Of a DNA stretch of 64,000 nt, positions 1-11,300 are shown one piece after another. Source of the DNA: Mytilus trossulus (lineage: Eukaryota; Mollusca; Bivalvia; Mytilida; Mytilidae). Both the position numbers and the translations under genes were made by a program. The stretch covers positions 18,895,862 through 18,959,861 of the forward strand of contig NC_086379.1 of the NCBI RefSeq assembly GCF_036588685.1, written 5' to 3'. Position 1 is the stretch's first letter. Every line of letters starts with the position of its first letter. Under the pieces are notes generated by a model, which ran no database searches, was not told the origin of the DNA, and worked only from the letters and a program-made list of their open reading frames with translations.

Positions 1-11
1 ATATCAGTGAA

Positions 12-1680
12 ATGGCAGGCAAAGAGGACAACAAGGAAAAGAACATTGAAATAGCAGAAACTGAATCACTTGTGGATATGGAGAAACCCACAACTGAAGA
101 CGCTTTAACAGATGACAGCTCAGAAATGTCTATTAAACAATTCTACTAAGAATTTTTAGCAGAAAAAAATCTAATGTTCAAAGAACAGCTGAGATTTATA
201 AATAATATAAAACAGAGCGAAGTGCAAATTGACAAAATATGTGTTGGTCTCATAACGATTCAAGCTGAACAGAAAGCGGCAATGAATATGAGTAACGAAC
301 AGATGGGAACAATATCTCACCAACTTCAGCAGTTTGAAGACAGAAAGGCCACAATGCTTGGTTAGACAAATGAGATATTCAATGTTGTAGTGAGACAGAT
401 GGACAAGCTGACAACAACTGAGAAAGAAGAAATAGTTCAATTTAAAGTGCATTCGAACAGCAGGGTACCTGCCAACAACTGGCATATGTTGTAAATGAAT
501 TAGTGGACAATCGAAATAAAGAAGTTAAAATTCCTGCAATGGACACATCATCTAAGCCAAAATTTGACCTTAGCCAGTACGACGCAAGTGCACCAAAAGA
601 ACACAAAAAAATCCATGTAGCAGAGCTTCAGCAAGAAAAACGATCAAACCAGATTGGAACCGAAACATTCCTCCGAGAATTTATAAAAGACAACGACTCT
701 TCAAGGCATGTAAAAAGCAAAATCACAAAAATACTGAACTCACAGGAAAGTCAAATCGGAAAGTCCCTAATCTTGGCAAAATAAAATGACAAAACACATT
801 AAAAACGAATGGACAACAACTGTCATATTCCTGACATATTACAAGCATTTTCAAATGAAGAAAATGGTGCATTAAACCTGGGTTTACAGCACTAAACCTC
901 GCACTTAAATGTACGACAGTCTCGTCAAATTCCGTTAAATTTACATTTTTTGTACAATGACGCGTGAATTAAACAAACATAATAAATAAAATAGTCAAAA
1001 TATGGGTACAGCAGTGATCATAATAGAGAGGAACCCAGAAATAATCAACAAGGCGTTAAAACAATTGAAAACCTCTATAGCAAACTAGATGGCGATATAT
1101 GGATCAAAAAGTGCCAATTATGACCATCGACAAGTCTACTTTGCTGATGGCGCAGTATCACCGACCGATAAAGGAAATATAAGCAGTCCTTTGAATAATG
1201 AGGTGCATAACCTCACACAAATTGTCACAAAACTAGCTGATGTTATGCTTTCAAGTAATCAGCATAACCGTGGATTGGCCGATCAATATAACTTCGGTTC
1301 TTCTGATCAAATAATCATGGAAGATCACAAGTTCAATGGAAGATCACCTCATCAATATACACGTGGAAAATCTCCTGAGCAATACACTCGCGGTAGATTG
1401 CCAGATAAAAATACACCCAAGCGTAATGCCTATCGATCAGCAAACACCCCCACTAAGCTAAAGATCATATAGTCCATAAGGACAACGGTTATCATCTCCA
1501 AGGACAAACTCCAGAAATCCCGGTTATTTCAGACATCGGCCATCTTCACTAGGATACGGAGCAAATCAAAGTGCAACCTCAACAATAGAGTCTTTAGACA
1601 GCAAAGGGTCGGGCCAGTTGGCCTACGCACGATTCCAAAGAATATTTCATTCCAACCATTAAAACTGAAAGCGTTTAAAG
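12..1680 (+). mobile_element. Degenerate ORF1-like remnant of a retrotransposon
   Basis: Several same-strand open segments (12-149, 174-365, 503-784, 1089-1472) are separated by stops and frame changes. The first encode a charged, Glu/Lys/Gln-rich, probably helical protein. The segment at 1089-1472 is basic and low-complexity near its end, with repeated RGKSPEQYTRG-like stretches. This suits a decayed nucleic-acid-binding ORF1 lying upstream of the endonuclease/RT remnant at 2.3-5.2 kb on the same strand. No conserved domain is recognised, so the link to that LINE is inference. It could also be a decayed unrelated gene. The interval 780-1010 holds no readable coding. Confidence 0.35.
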
Positions 1681-1839
1681 AACAGTTACAATAACATGTA
1701 ACATATTGATTAACATTTTAAATTTCACTATTTGTAACAATAACATCTTCATGCCTTATATATCATGTACTGTAGTACGCCGCTAGATTAAAACTGACGT
1801 GGAAAGGTAACATATGGCCACCGAAAGCTCTTTTTTGAG

Positions 1840-2090
1840 AGCCCAGGTGGTCGTGTGGTCTAGCGGGACGGCTGCAGTGCAGGCGATTTGGTGTCACGAT
1901 ATCACAGTAGCATGGGTTCGAATCCCGGCGAGGGAAGAACCAAAAATTTGCGAAAGCAAATTTACAGATCTAACATTGTTGGGTTGATGTTTAGACGAGT
2001 TGTATATATATGTCATATATATGCAGCCATAATTGCTATAATCATAATGTATGTGTTATAGAAATAACAATTTTTTTTTTTTTATATTTT
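1840..2090 (+). mobile_element. tRNA-derived SINE
   Basis: An internal pol III promoter is visible. Box A TGGTCTAGCGG (1856-1866) and box B GGTTCGAATCC (1915-1925) both fit the tRNA consensus exactly, 48 bases apart, a spacing that suits a tRNA with a long variable arm. The acceptor stem does not pair, so this is not a working tRNA gene. The body continues with TTGTTGGGTTGATGTTTAGA near 1976, which resembles the conserved core of Meta-type bivalve SINEs as I recall it (to be aligned), and ends in a T/A-rich tail near 2070-2090. It sits between the ORF1-like remnant and the LINE endonuclease. Confidence 0.8.
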
Positions 2091-2330
2091 AAAATAAATT
2101 GATTACAAATTCAAGAACACAAAATCCATTTTTAAAGAATCATTACTTTAATTTCCGAAATTATAGAGAATACCTTTAGGAAACATGTACATTTTGTTAA
2201 CAAACTTTTATTGTGATCAATCAGCCATGAACTCATTACAACATGTCACAGGCTATTTGTATCTACGGCTCAAGTATTCAGACATCCGTGGATTACGTGT
2301 CAAAATATTTCAAAGTACAGTACGTCCATC

Positions 2331-5170
2331 GTGAAATCTACCCAAAAGACGAGACGGGGGATAAAAGCCGGAAGAAATTTTTCCCGACCGATCCGCACTG
2401 TTGTGACATCAAACAGGGTTCCGTGTGCTTATCATTCCTCCAGAGGAACTATTTCCCATACTAATTTGATACATATATCACCACACTCTTCATCTATCTT
2501 AACTGTTAATAGTATCGATACACATCCGATCAAGACTTTCATTCGACATAGATCAGACGAGAACACTCAAGAAACGTTTGTCCGTGATACATCGTATCTT
2601 CGAAAGATTCCGCGAACAGCTACCAGTCAAATCATTGATAGAATTTCTCTCATTTCACTTAACGCAAGATCCGTAAAGAACAAATCGACTTCGATCTGTG
2701 ATTTTATGCTTTCAAATGATGCAGATATACTAGCACTGACCGAAACCGGGCTAGGTACTTCAATTGACAAACAAGTTATCTCCGAAATTACTCCAAATGG
2801 ATACAGTATTCACCAAATTTCGAGAAAAGGAAAGACATGTGGTGGTGTAGCCGTTATCCACAAATCACATATTGAAATTAAGCGGTCCAAACACGCACAA
2901 ACCTTCACAAATTTTGAATTGCTAGAATGCGATGTGGTAGTTAAATCACAACATTTCCGACTATGCGTCATCTACCGTCATCCTCCATCTCGGACAAATA
3001 AACTGAAAAACACCACATTCTTTTAGGAATGGTCCGAGTTCCTAGATCGGCTTGTTGTCATACCAAACGAGTTGCTTATTACGGGCGATCTTAACTTTCA
3101 CCTGGATAATGTGAATGCGAGTGATACTCGGAAATTCAATGAAACTCTTCCCGACCATGACTGGTACAACAGGTCCAAGGACAAACACACAATAAGGGTC
3201 ACACACTTGATGTCGTTATAACAAGAGACAACAGCACGCTAGTTCAAACATCTCCATCCGTTAAGGACCCATGTCTATTCGATCAGAATGGTAATCTTTC
3301 TGGTGATCACCTAGCTTTGTTTACATCATTGAAGATCTCAAAGCCCCCGAAACAACGACATACCGTGTCTTATACCAAATTTAGTGACATCAAAACAACT
3401 GACTACATACAAGATTTGAGCAGCACTAAAATAGTTCAAAATCGTGAAGGGTCGTTGAAAATATAATAAACCTGTATAACACTGAGCTTAGTTCAATCAT
3501 CGCTAGACATACACCATTAAAATCGAGGAACATCATAATGCGTCCTAACACTGAGTGGTATACAGACAAACTCCGCTTAGCTAAGAGAGACCGTCGAAAA
3601 GCAGAACGACGAATGCGGAAATCGAATATGACAGTTCATCGTCAAATATTTCAAGAAACCTGTCTGAAAGCAAGCAAGCTTCTCCTTATATCCAAGAAGG
3701 ACTATTTTTCAACAAAAGTATCCGAGATAGAACATGATCAAAAGCAATTGCATCCTTTGACAAATGACGTAATGGGCAATAGGCGAGAAATCATTCTACC
3801 TTCGTATAAAGATGAAAAAGTTCTGGCTGAAAAATTTTGAGAATTTTTTGTTGGAAAAATAAGTGTCATTCGTGACAATCTCACGGCTAAGAATGATGCA
3901 GCAAACTACAACCGTGATACAATGAGAGCTGATATAAAATTCGAAGGTGAACCATTTAGATCGTTTTTGCCAGTTTCAAATGATAAAGGATCAGTACAAT
4001 CTGACGATATCAAACTTGATTTTGGTGTACCGCAGGGCTCGGTCTTGGGGCCGAAACTATATAGTATTTTTTGCAAAACCAGTAGGCGAAATTTGTAGGC
4101 GCCACGGAATGTCATACTATTCGTACGCAGACGATACTCAGGTGTATCAAATCATAAGACCGAAAGGAGACTGGAGCGATCTGTTCAAACGCCTAGAAAA
4201 ATGTTTATCTGATATTGGTGATTGGATAAGTGCCAACATGCTTAAACTTAATGAAGACAAGACAGAATTGATAATCTTTGCACCAAAATATAAATTGAAG
4301 CATCTTTCAGATTTTCGTCTTACATTTGATGGAACAGTTAAGCGACGTTTCTTGTGTGAAAAATCTGGGAATGTACTTTGATAAAACCATCAGTATGGTT
4401 ATACATCAAGCCAGTGCGATCACTAAGGCCTGGTTTTTTTCCAAATTCGAAATATTGGTAGAATTCGATCTTTAATTTCAGTTGAAGCCTGTAAAACACT
4501 AGTATGCTCCCTAGAAACATCAAGGCTGGACTATGGCAATGCTTTGTTGTACGGTACTAACACTAACATTATAAGTAAATTGCAGCGGCTACCAATACAT
4601 TGCCGTTGCCAATACAAACTTATTTTATATGTGTACAAAGCACAGCATGGCAAGGCTCCTAGTTACCTTCAAATTTAATTACACCATAAAAGCCAAGTAG
4701 ATCCCTCAGGTCGGGAAATAGTATGCTCCTACATCCTCCAAATGACGTATGAACGAAAAGCTACGGTGAGAGGCGTTTTGACAAGGCTGCGCATACACTC
4801 TGGAACAATTTGCCATCGTCTTTACGGAGTGTAAATTCATAAGATGATTTAAAAAGCAACTCAAGACTCATTTATTTTGGACTGCTTTAAAGGATTTCTT
4901 GTAGTTTTTTATATACTTTTAATTGACTGCATTAGTTTTAGACAGTTTTGAATATTTTAGGGTACACGCATTTTTCATTTCTTTTATTTCTTTTTTCATT
5001 TTGTTTTAGTATCTTATAAATGTGTATATGCTTGTTTGGTTCTTTTAAGATAGTGCTTTGTAATCTATGATTTATATATTTTTGTATTTTATAGTTTTTA
5101 ATGTGAAGCGCTTAGGGTAATTTTTGTTATCATATAATGCGCTCTATAATATGTATTTATGTATTTATAG
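2331..5170 (+). mobile_element. Broken CR1/L2-type non-LTR retrotransposon (endonuclease + reverse transcriptase)
   Basis: The open frame at 2331-3026 contains an AP-endonuclease-like (EEP) domain with the motifs SLNARSVKNK, ALTETGL and the conserved CGGVAVIHK. After a stop at 3024-3026 the domain continues as LLITGDLNFHLD (around 3080) and SGDHLALF (around 3300). A basic linker lies at 3538-3840. The RT palm is present as FGVPQGSVLGP (about 4020-4050) and YADDTQVYQI (about 4120-4150), followed by the thumb region to about 4380 and C-terminal pieces to about 4840. The RT fingers between roughly 3930 and 4010 are deleted, and stops and frameshifts interrupt the rest. The 3' end is a short TATTTATG-rich run near 5150-5170, typical of tail repeats in this group. 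It is inactive. CR1 versus L2 placement is uncertain. Confidence 0.85.
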
Positions 5171-5384
5171 GACAATCTTGATATATATACCATTTTTCCG
5201 CCATCTTGAAAATGGCAGCCATATTGGATTTTTCAAAGTGGGTACATAGCTGAAATGAAAGGGTATATAACCAAGAACTACTATGCAAAGTTTCATGCTT
5301 TCCTCATCAAATGAGCAATTCTGCTCTATATCTTCACCAATTGGCTGGACTAAAGATATTTATATCATTTCATTGATCAAAAAT
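5171..5384. other. Unassigned spacer
   Basis: No gene or RNA is supported. It contains GCCATCTTGAAAATGGCAGC, a phrase shared in style with the diverged array at 18.4-19.4 kb. Confidence 0.4.
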
Positions 5385-5830
5385 ACTCATCAAAGACACC
5401 AGGATTTGACTTTGTACTTAAGACCAGACACGCGTTTCGTCTACAAAAGACTCATCAGTGACGCTCGAATCCAAAAAAAGTTAAAACGTCCAAATAAATA
5501 ACGAAGTTGAAGAGCATTGATAACCAAAATGCCTAAACGTTTGCCAAATACAGCTGAGGTAATCTATTCTTGAGGTAGAAAAGTTTTAGTATTTCAAAAT
5601 TTCAAAAGTTTTGTAAACAGTTAATTTATATATGTGACCATATCAAATTAATAATTCATGTCAGCACAGAAGTGCTGACCATTGGGCTGGTGATACCCTC
5701 GCGGAATTCTAATTCTGCCAGCAGCAGTGGAATCGACTCAGTGGTTGTAGAGAAACTCATCATAGATACCAGGATTAAATTTTGTTCTTACGCCAGACTT
5801 TCTTTCAGGTATGTCAAAATAAAACCGCAT
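5385..5830 (+). repeat. Dispersed bivalve repeat, family A (copy 1, about 1.3 units)
   Basis: Key phrases are AGACTCATCAGTGACGCTCG, GAAGTTGAAGAGCATTGA and GAGGTAGAAAAG, followed by a second half with CAGCACAGAAGTGCTGACCA and a return to ACCAGGATTAAATTTTGT at about 5770. The same sequence occurs at 7270-8110 (minus), 16366-16532 (plus) and 55185-55425 (plus), so it is a true interspersed family, often head-to-tail. No coding capacity is seen. Confidence 0.85.
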
Positions 5831-5929
5831 CCCCTTTTCGGTTTAGTTATTTGAAATTTTTCTGACAGAGTATGTTTAATCATTGATTGATGTAATAAAT
5901 GCTTAAAAAAACATGAATTTGTTTTACTA

Positions 5930-6950
5930 TGTCATTTTTGTCGAGCCTACAACTTTTGTTGCAGAAAGCTCGACATAGGGATAGTGATCCGGCGGTGGCG
6001 GCTACCTAGGCTAATTTTTTAAAAGCTTTATATTTTAGAAGGTGGAAGACCTGGATGTTTCATACTTTGTATATAGATGCCTCATGTTACGAAGTTCCTG
6101 TCAGTCACATGTCGAATGTCCTTGACCTCATTTTCATGGTTCAGTGACCACTTGAAAAAAAAGTTCGTTTTTTTTGTTATGTTGAAATCCCTCTTAATAT
6201 AAGTAATAGGATAATTATATTTGGTATGTGCGTACCTTGCAAGATCCTCATGCCCGTCAGACAGTTTTCACTTGACCTCGACCTCATTTCATGGATCAGT
6301 GAACAAGGTTAAGTTTTGGTGGTCAAGTCCATATCTCAGATACTATAAGCAATAGGGCTAGTATATTCGGTGTATGGAAGGACTGTAAGGTGTGCATGTC
6401 CAACTGACAGGTGTCATCTGACCTTGACCTCATTTTCATGGTTCAGTGGTTATATTTAAGTTTTTGTGTTTTGTCTGTTTTTCTCATACTTTATGAAATA
6501 GATCTACTATATTTGTTGTATGGAATGATTGTAAGGTGTACATGTCAAGCGGTCAGATGTCATCTGACCTTGACCTCATTTTCATGGTTGAGTGGTCAAA
6601 GTTAAGTTTTTGAGTTTTGGTCTTTTTATCTAATACTATATGCCAAAGGTCAACTATATTTGGTGTATGGAAATATTTTATGATCTATATGTCACACGCG
6701 CAGGATTTATTTGACCTCAACCTCATGTTCACGGTTCGTTGCTCAGTGTTAAGTTTTTATGTTGTCTATTTTTCTTAAACTATAAGTAATAGGTCAACTA
6801 TATTTGTTGTATGGAACAATGTTAGCTGTACATGTCTGCCTGGCATGGTTCATCTGACCTTGACCTCATTTTCATGGTTCGTTGGTCTTTGTTAAGTTAT
6901 CTTGGTTAATGTTAAGTTTATGTGACAGTTTTAAATAAAGCTTTATACTT
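5930..6950 (+). repeat. Interspersed element with ~147-bp tandem array
   Basis: It opens with a hairpin, GTCGAGCCTACAACTTTTG followed by a return ending AAAGCTCGAC (5939-5973), and a GGCGGTGGCGG run. Six diverged units then follow, each carrying a version of CTTGACCTCATTTTCATGG at about 6121, 6271, 6423, 6569, 6711 and 6859. Spacings are 142-152 bases. No open frame spans it. The arrangement (terminal hairpin plus internal minisatellite) suits a non-autonomous transposable element, class undecided. Confidence 0.8.
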
Positions 6951-7269
6951 AGGAATATCAGCATAATATCAATGATTAGTAAAGAAGGCGAGACATTTCA
7001 GCGTGTGCATTCTTGTTTCAATAGACTTTACTGGTTTAATTTTATTTATTTTTTTTATCTGCCATCCTATGGGTAAGTTACATGGTATACACTGTACGTC
7101 CAAATGTAGTTTTTTATGCTTGAATCTGGGATTTGTGTCTTTTCTAATCAAATAAACTCATCATAGATCTAGTTCCCAACGTCTTTAAGTTTAAACAATT
7201 ACATTCACCCACTTTTTAAGTTAAATGATTACTCTCTTGATCACATACAAATTATAGCAATCAAGAGGT

Positions 7270-8110
7270 GTTCTCAATAACAATTAGACGAAACGCGCCT
7301 CTGACGCAAATATAACATTTCAATCCTGGTTTCTATGATGAGTTTATTTACAACCACTTGGTCGATTCCACTGCTAGTGTATTTTTTATTCCCCGAGGGT
7401 ATCACCAGCTCGGTAGTCGGCACTTCTGTGTTGACATTAATTATCATTGATATGGTCATAATTAAAAATTAACTCTTCACAAAACTTTTGAATAACTAAG
7501 GGTTTCCTACCTCGGGAATAGATTACCTTAGCTGCATTTGGCAAAACTTATAGGATTTAATTTGTTGGTCCTCAATACTCTTCAACTTCGTTCTTCATTG
7601 GGTCTTTAACATTTTTGAGTCGAGCGTCACTGATGGGTCTTTTGTAGACGAAACGCGCGTCTGGCGCAAATATAACATTTCAATCCCTGTATCTATGATG
7701 AGTTTATTAATAACCATTGGGTCGATGCCTCTGATGGTGTATCTTTTATTCCCTGCGGGTATCACCAGCCCAGCACTTCTGTGTTGGCATGAATTATCAT
7801 TAAAAGAGGGACGAAAGATACCAAAGGGACAGTCAAACTCGTAAATCTAAAACAAACTGACAACGCCATGGCTAAAATATGTTCATAATTATAAATACAC
7901 TGTTAACAAAACTTTGATTTTTTGAAATACTAAGGCTTTTCTACCTCAGGAATAAAATATCGTACCTGCATTAGTAAAACTTTTGGGATATTTTGATCCT
8001 CAATGTTCCTCAACTTTGTATTTTATTTGGCCTTTAAAATATTTTGTTTCGAGCGTAACTGATGAGTCTTGTGCAAATATAACATTTCAATCCTGGTATC
8101 TATGAAGAAT
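7270..8110 (-). repeat. Family A repeat (copy 2, more than two units) with inserted fragment
   Basis: On the minus strand two to three head-to-tail units of the family A sequence are seen. CGAAACGCGCCTCTG-type motifs recur at 7288, 7648 and, decayed, near 8070. A 70-base fragment with GGGACGAAAGATACCAAAGG at 7808-7870 belongs to a different family, also seen at 52019-52200 (plus) and 45150-45200 (minus). Confidence 0.8.
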
Positions 8111-8377
8111 CTTTTAACTTTATCAGTTCAAAGAAACGAGAACTCCATTAGTGTATAAGACGTTTAAATGACGTTGAGAAATCAGAGTATAGTAAACGAG
8201 TATGTCTTACAATTGAAATTATATGGATTAATGGTTTGTATAGGAATACAGAAATGGCAATATATCACATAATATACATCAAAAGGTCATAACATAAATA
8301 GTCATACGTATATTATATCTTAAACGTACTATCGAAAATTTATTGCATTTTATAATTTAGTGTTGAACTACTTTTAG

Positions 8378-11300
8378 AAACAAAAGCTGTTGTTCAACTA
8401 GACATGCAAGGTCGAGTTCTTATTTACGATCCTGATGCAAATAAAAGTGTAACAGTTTGTGGCAATCATTGGTATGCTGATGATGCTAGTGTTTTGTGCA
8501 AATATCTTCACAAAAGCTCTTACGGAATCGCCACGAAATTGCTCAAACATCACCTTTATACAACTGTTGAACTGAAATTTCAATGTACTGGGAATGAAAT
8601 GAGCCTTTTCGACTGTAACAATACATTTATTGGCATAACTTGTAACGTATCGACAGTCGCTGCAGTAATATGTTGTCCAGGTAATAACTATATTTCTTTC
8701 ATTCGTACTCAATTTAGCCATTTCGGAATATTTATTTACAAGGCAAATTTTAATATCCGTATGAGATTTCCTGTGAATACATAGTAATAATTAAATTCAC
8801 TCAACCTTTGAGGTTGTTAATGTTCTAACACTGTTCATATGTCGTGCATAATTCAAATTTGGACAATGTTGCAGATTTTAAAAGAAAACTACCAAATATT
8901 TATAACATGAGTTGAGATATTTGTAATAAAAGGGAATATTTGGTGAAATGTATATGATGCAATGATACATGAAGTAATGCCAGTCTAACATACGTTTCAC
9001 AATGGGTTTAAAACACTATGAAATATACCATGAGGCAATTTAAAATCCTAAATCGAAGTCGGACAGACACTACAATGAACAAAAAAAACAATACTTCATC
9101 GAAAATTGATCATTGAGATTTTTTTCTTCATGATTTTACATATTTTCAATATTATGTGAAGCATAGTATTTAAATTCATTTGTAAATGGTTCCTGTGATG
9201 ATACGAGTTTTAAAAATGTAAGTCATCTAACATTTTTCAGTGTAACATAAAATTTGTTCTTTAGATGATGATTCCTCAGAATGTTCGAGTAATACTCAAC
9301 CTATAAGTAATACAATGCCGTCCACAGGATTGAATATAGGTAATCTGATTCAGTTTGAAACTGTTAAAATGTTGTTAAGTACGCAAGGTAAAGACAATCG
9401 TATATTTCTCCAAGTATCCGAAAACGTCAACACATTCTGAAATCCATGGTTTAGCAATTTGAACTACAATATAAACATGAATGATATTAGGATGTCCAGA
9501 AAAAGTAAGCATGCCCTATTCTCATGCTCATAATCTCAATCAGTCGTTTGTTGTTATACGGTTTGCTTTCTAGATTTTATCCATAGATATTTTCTAAATA
9601 GACATTAAAACTTACCAAAATCGTATTCAAGGACAATAGTTTCAAAAGATTTTAACTTAAAACAGAAAAATTTAAAATAAGTCAAACCAAGCATACTATC
9701 TGGTGCGATTTGTCTATTAAGGAGGCTCGCGGGTATAAGATTTTCAGAAAAAAATTAAACATTTGTTTTTCATTACAAAATTTATTAATTACCTTTAGGT
9801 GTTGTTACTTTATCATATGGAACAAAAATCATTCCAAAAATTCAATTTGTGTTGGCCCCATGTGACTTATAAAATGTAGATATCATCGAAAAAGCGTCAA
9901 ATTATCTCCCTTTGATGCAAAAATGCCATTTTTTGGCATTGAAATTGAAATATCTTTTTTAACTCATCGGTGACCTATATTTTTTATTGTTGTTTTCGAA
10001 TAATTTATACATAAACTAAATAGTTGTAAAATTTAAGCGATTTCTGTAATTTAGTTCTTTTTTTATTTCGATATTACCGCTTTTTCTCATATTAGTTCAA
10101 CAGAAAAAATGGACATAAACAAAAATGTATGCTTCTTTCGAAGGCAGATTGTGAGCGTAAATGAACGGTGACCCCATTTTTTTATTTCATTTTTCTATTA
10201 AGTATAAGATAAAGTTCATTTATAGAAAAATATAGCGAAATCCTATATTAAATAAAAATTTGGGTTTAGACCCGCGAGCCCCCTTAAAGCAGATTACACG
10301 TGACCTTCTGCATGCATCAGACGCCATTCGAATAAAGAGGACACACCGGGTAAATTTGAAGAAACGGCACCTATTATGATATCTTTTTTTTAGTTTCAAA
10401 ACAAATAACTAGATGTATTGGAGTTAAGTGAGTTTTTCTCATCACTTGGTGTCTGTCGTCCGTCGTCGTTAACTTTTACAAAAATCTTCTCCTCTGAAAC
10501 TACTGGGCCAAATTTAACCAAACTTGGCAAAAATTGGGGTATCTTGTTTAAAAATTGTGTCCGGTGATCCTCCAAACCAACAAAGATGGCCGCCATGGCT
10601 AAAATTAGAACATAGGGGTAATATGTATATTATGGCTCATAACTCTGAAACCAAAGCATTTAGAGCAAATTTGACAGAGTAAAATTGTTTATTAAATCAA
10701 TATCTATCTGCCCTGAAATTTTCAGATAAATCGGACAATGGGTTGTTGGGTTGCTGCCCCTGAATTGGTAATTTTAAGGAAATTTTGTCCGTTTTCGGTT
10801 ATTATCTTGAAAATTATCATAGATAGAGATAAATTGTAAACAGCAATAATGTTCAGCAAAGTAAGATCTTCAAATAAGTCAACATGATTAAAATGGTCAG
10901 TTGACACTTTTAAGGAGCTATTGCCCTTAATAGTCATTTTGTACTAATTTTTCGTAAAGGAGTAGGTCCGGTAAGGAAGATTTTGACCACTTTTTAAACA
11001 CTTAAGTGTCTATTTCACTTGATTCAATTAGTAAATGTGAAAGATTTTAACTGATTTAGTCATTAAAAACGCTCCGATTCAAGCTCAAATATGCAAAATC
11101 TCTAAAATATGCCAAAAAACGTCATTTTTCAGATAGTTTTTGTCAAAAATGAAAGTGGCCGCATCCGTGTTCATCCACAACCTTTATATATGTTATGTAT
11201 TATCATAAACTACAACTTACACTTCAATATTAAGGATGAACACGAATGCGGCCACTTTCGTTTTACACGGAAACCGTCTAAAATTTAACTAAAATGATAG

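Noticed and set aside
1840..1940. Functional tRNA gene
   Set aside because: A and B boxes are exact but the acceptor stem ends do not pair and the sequence continues into a SINE body.
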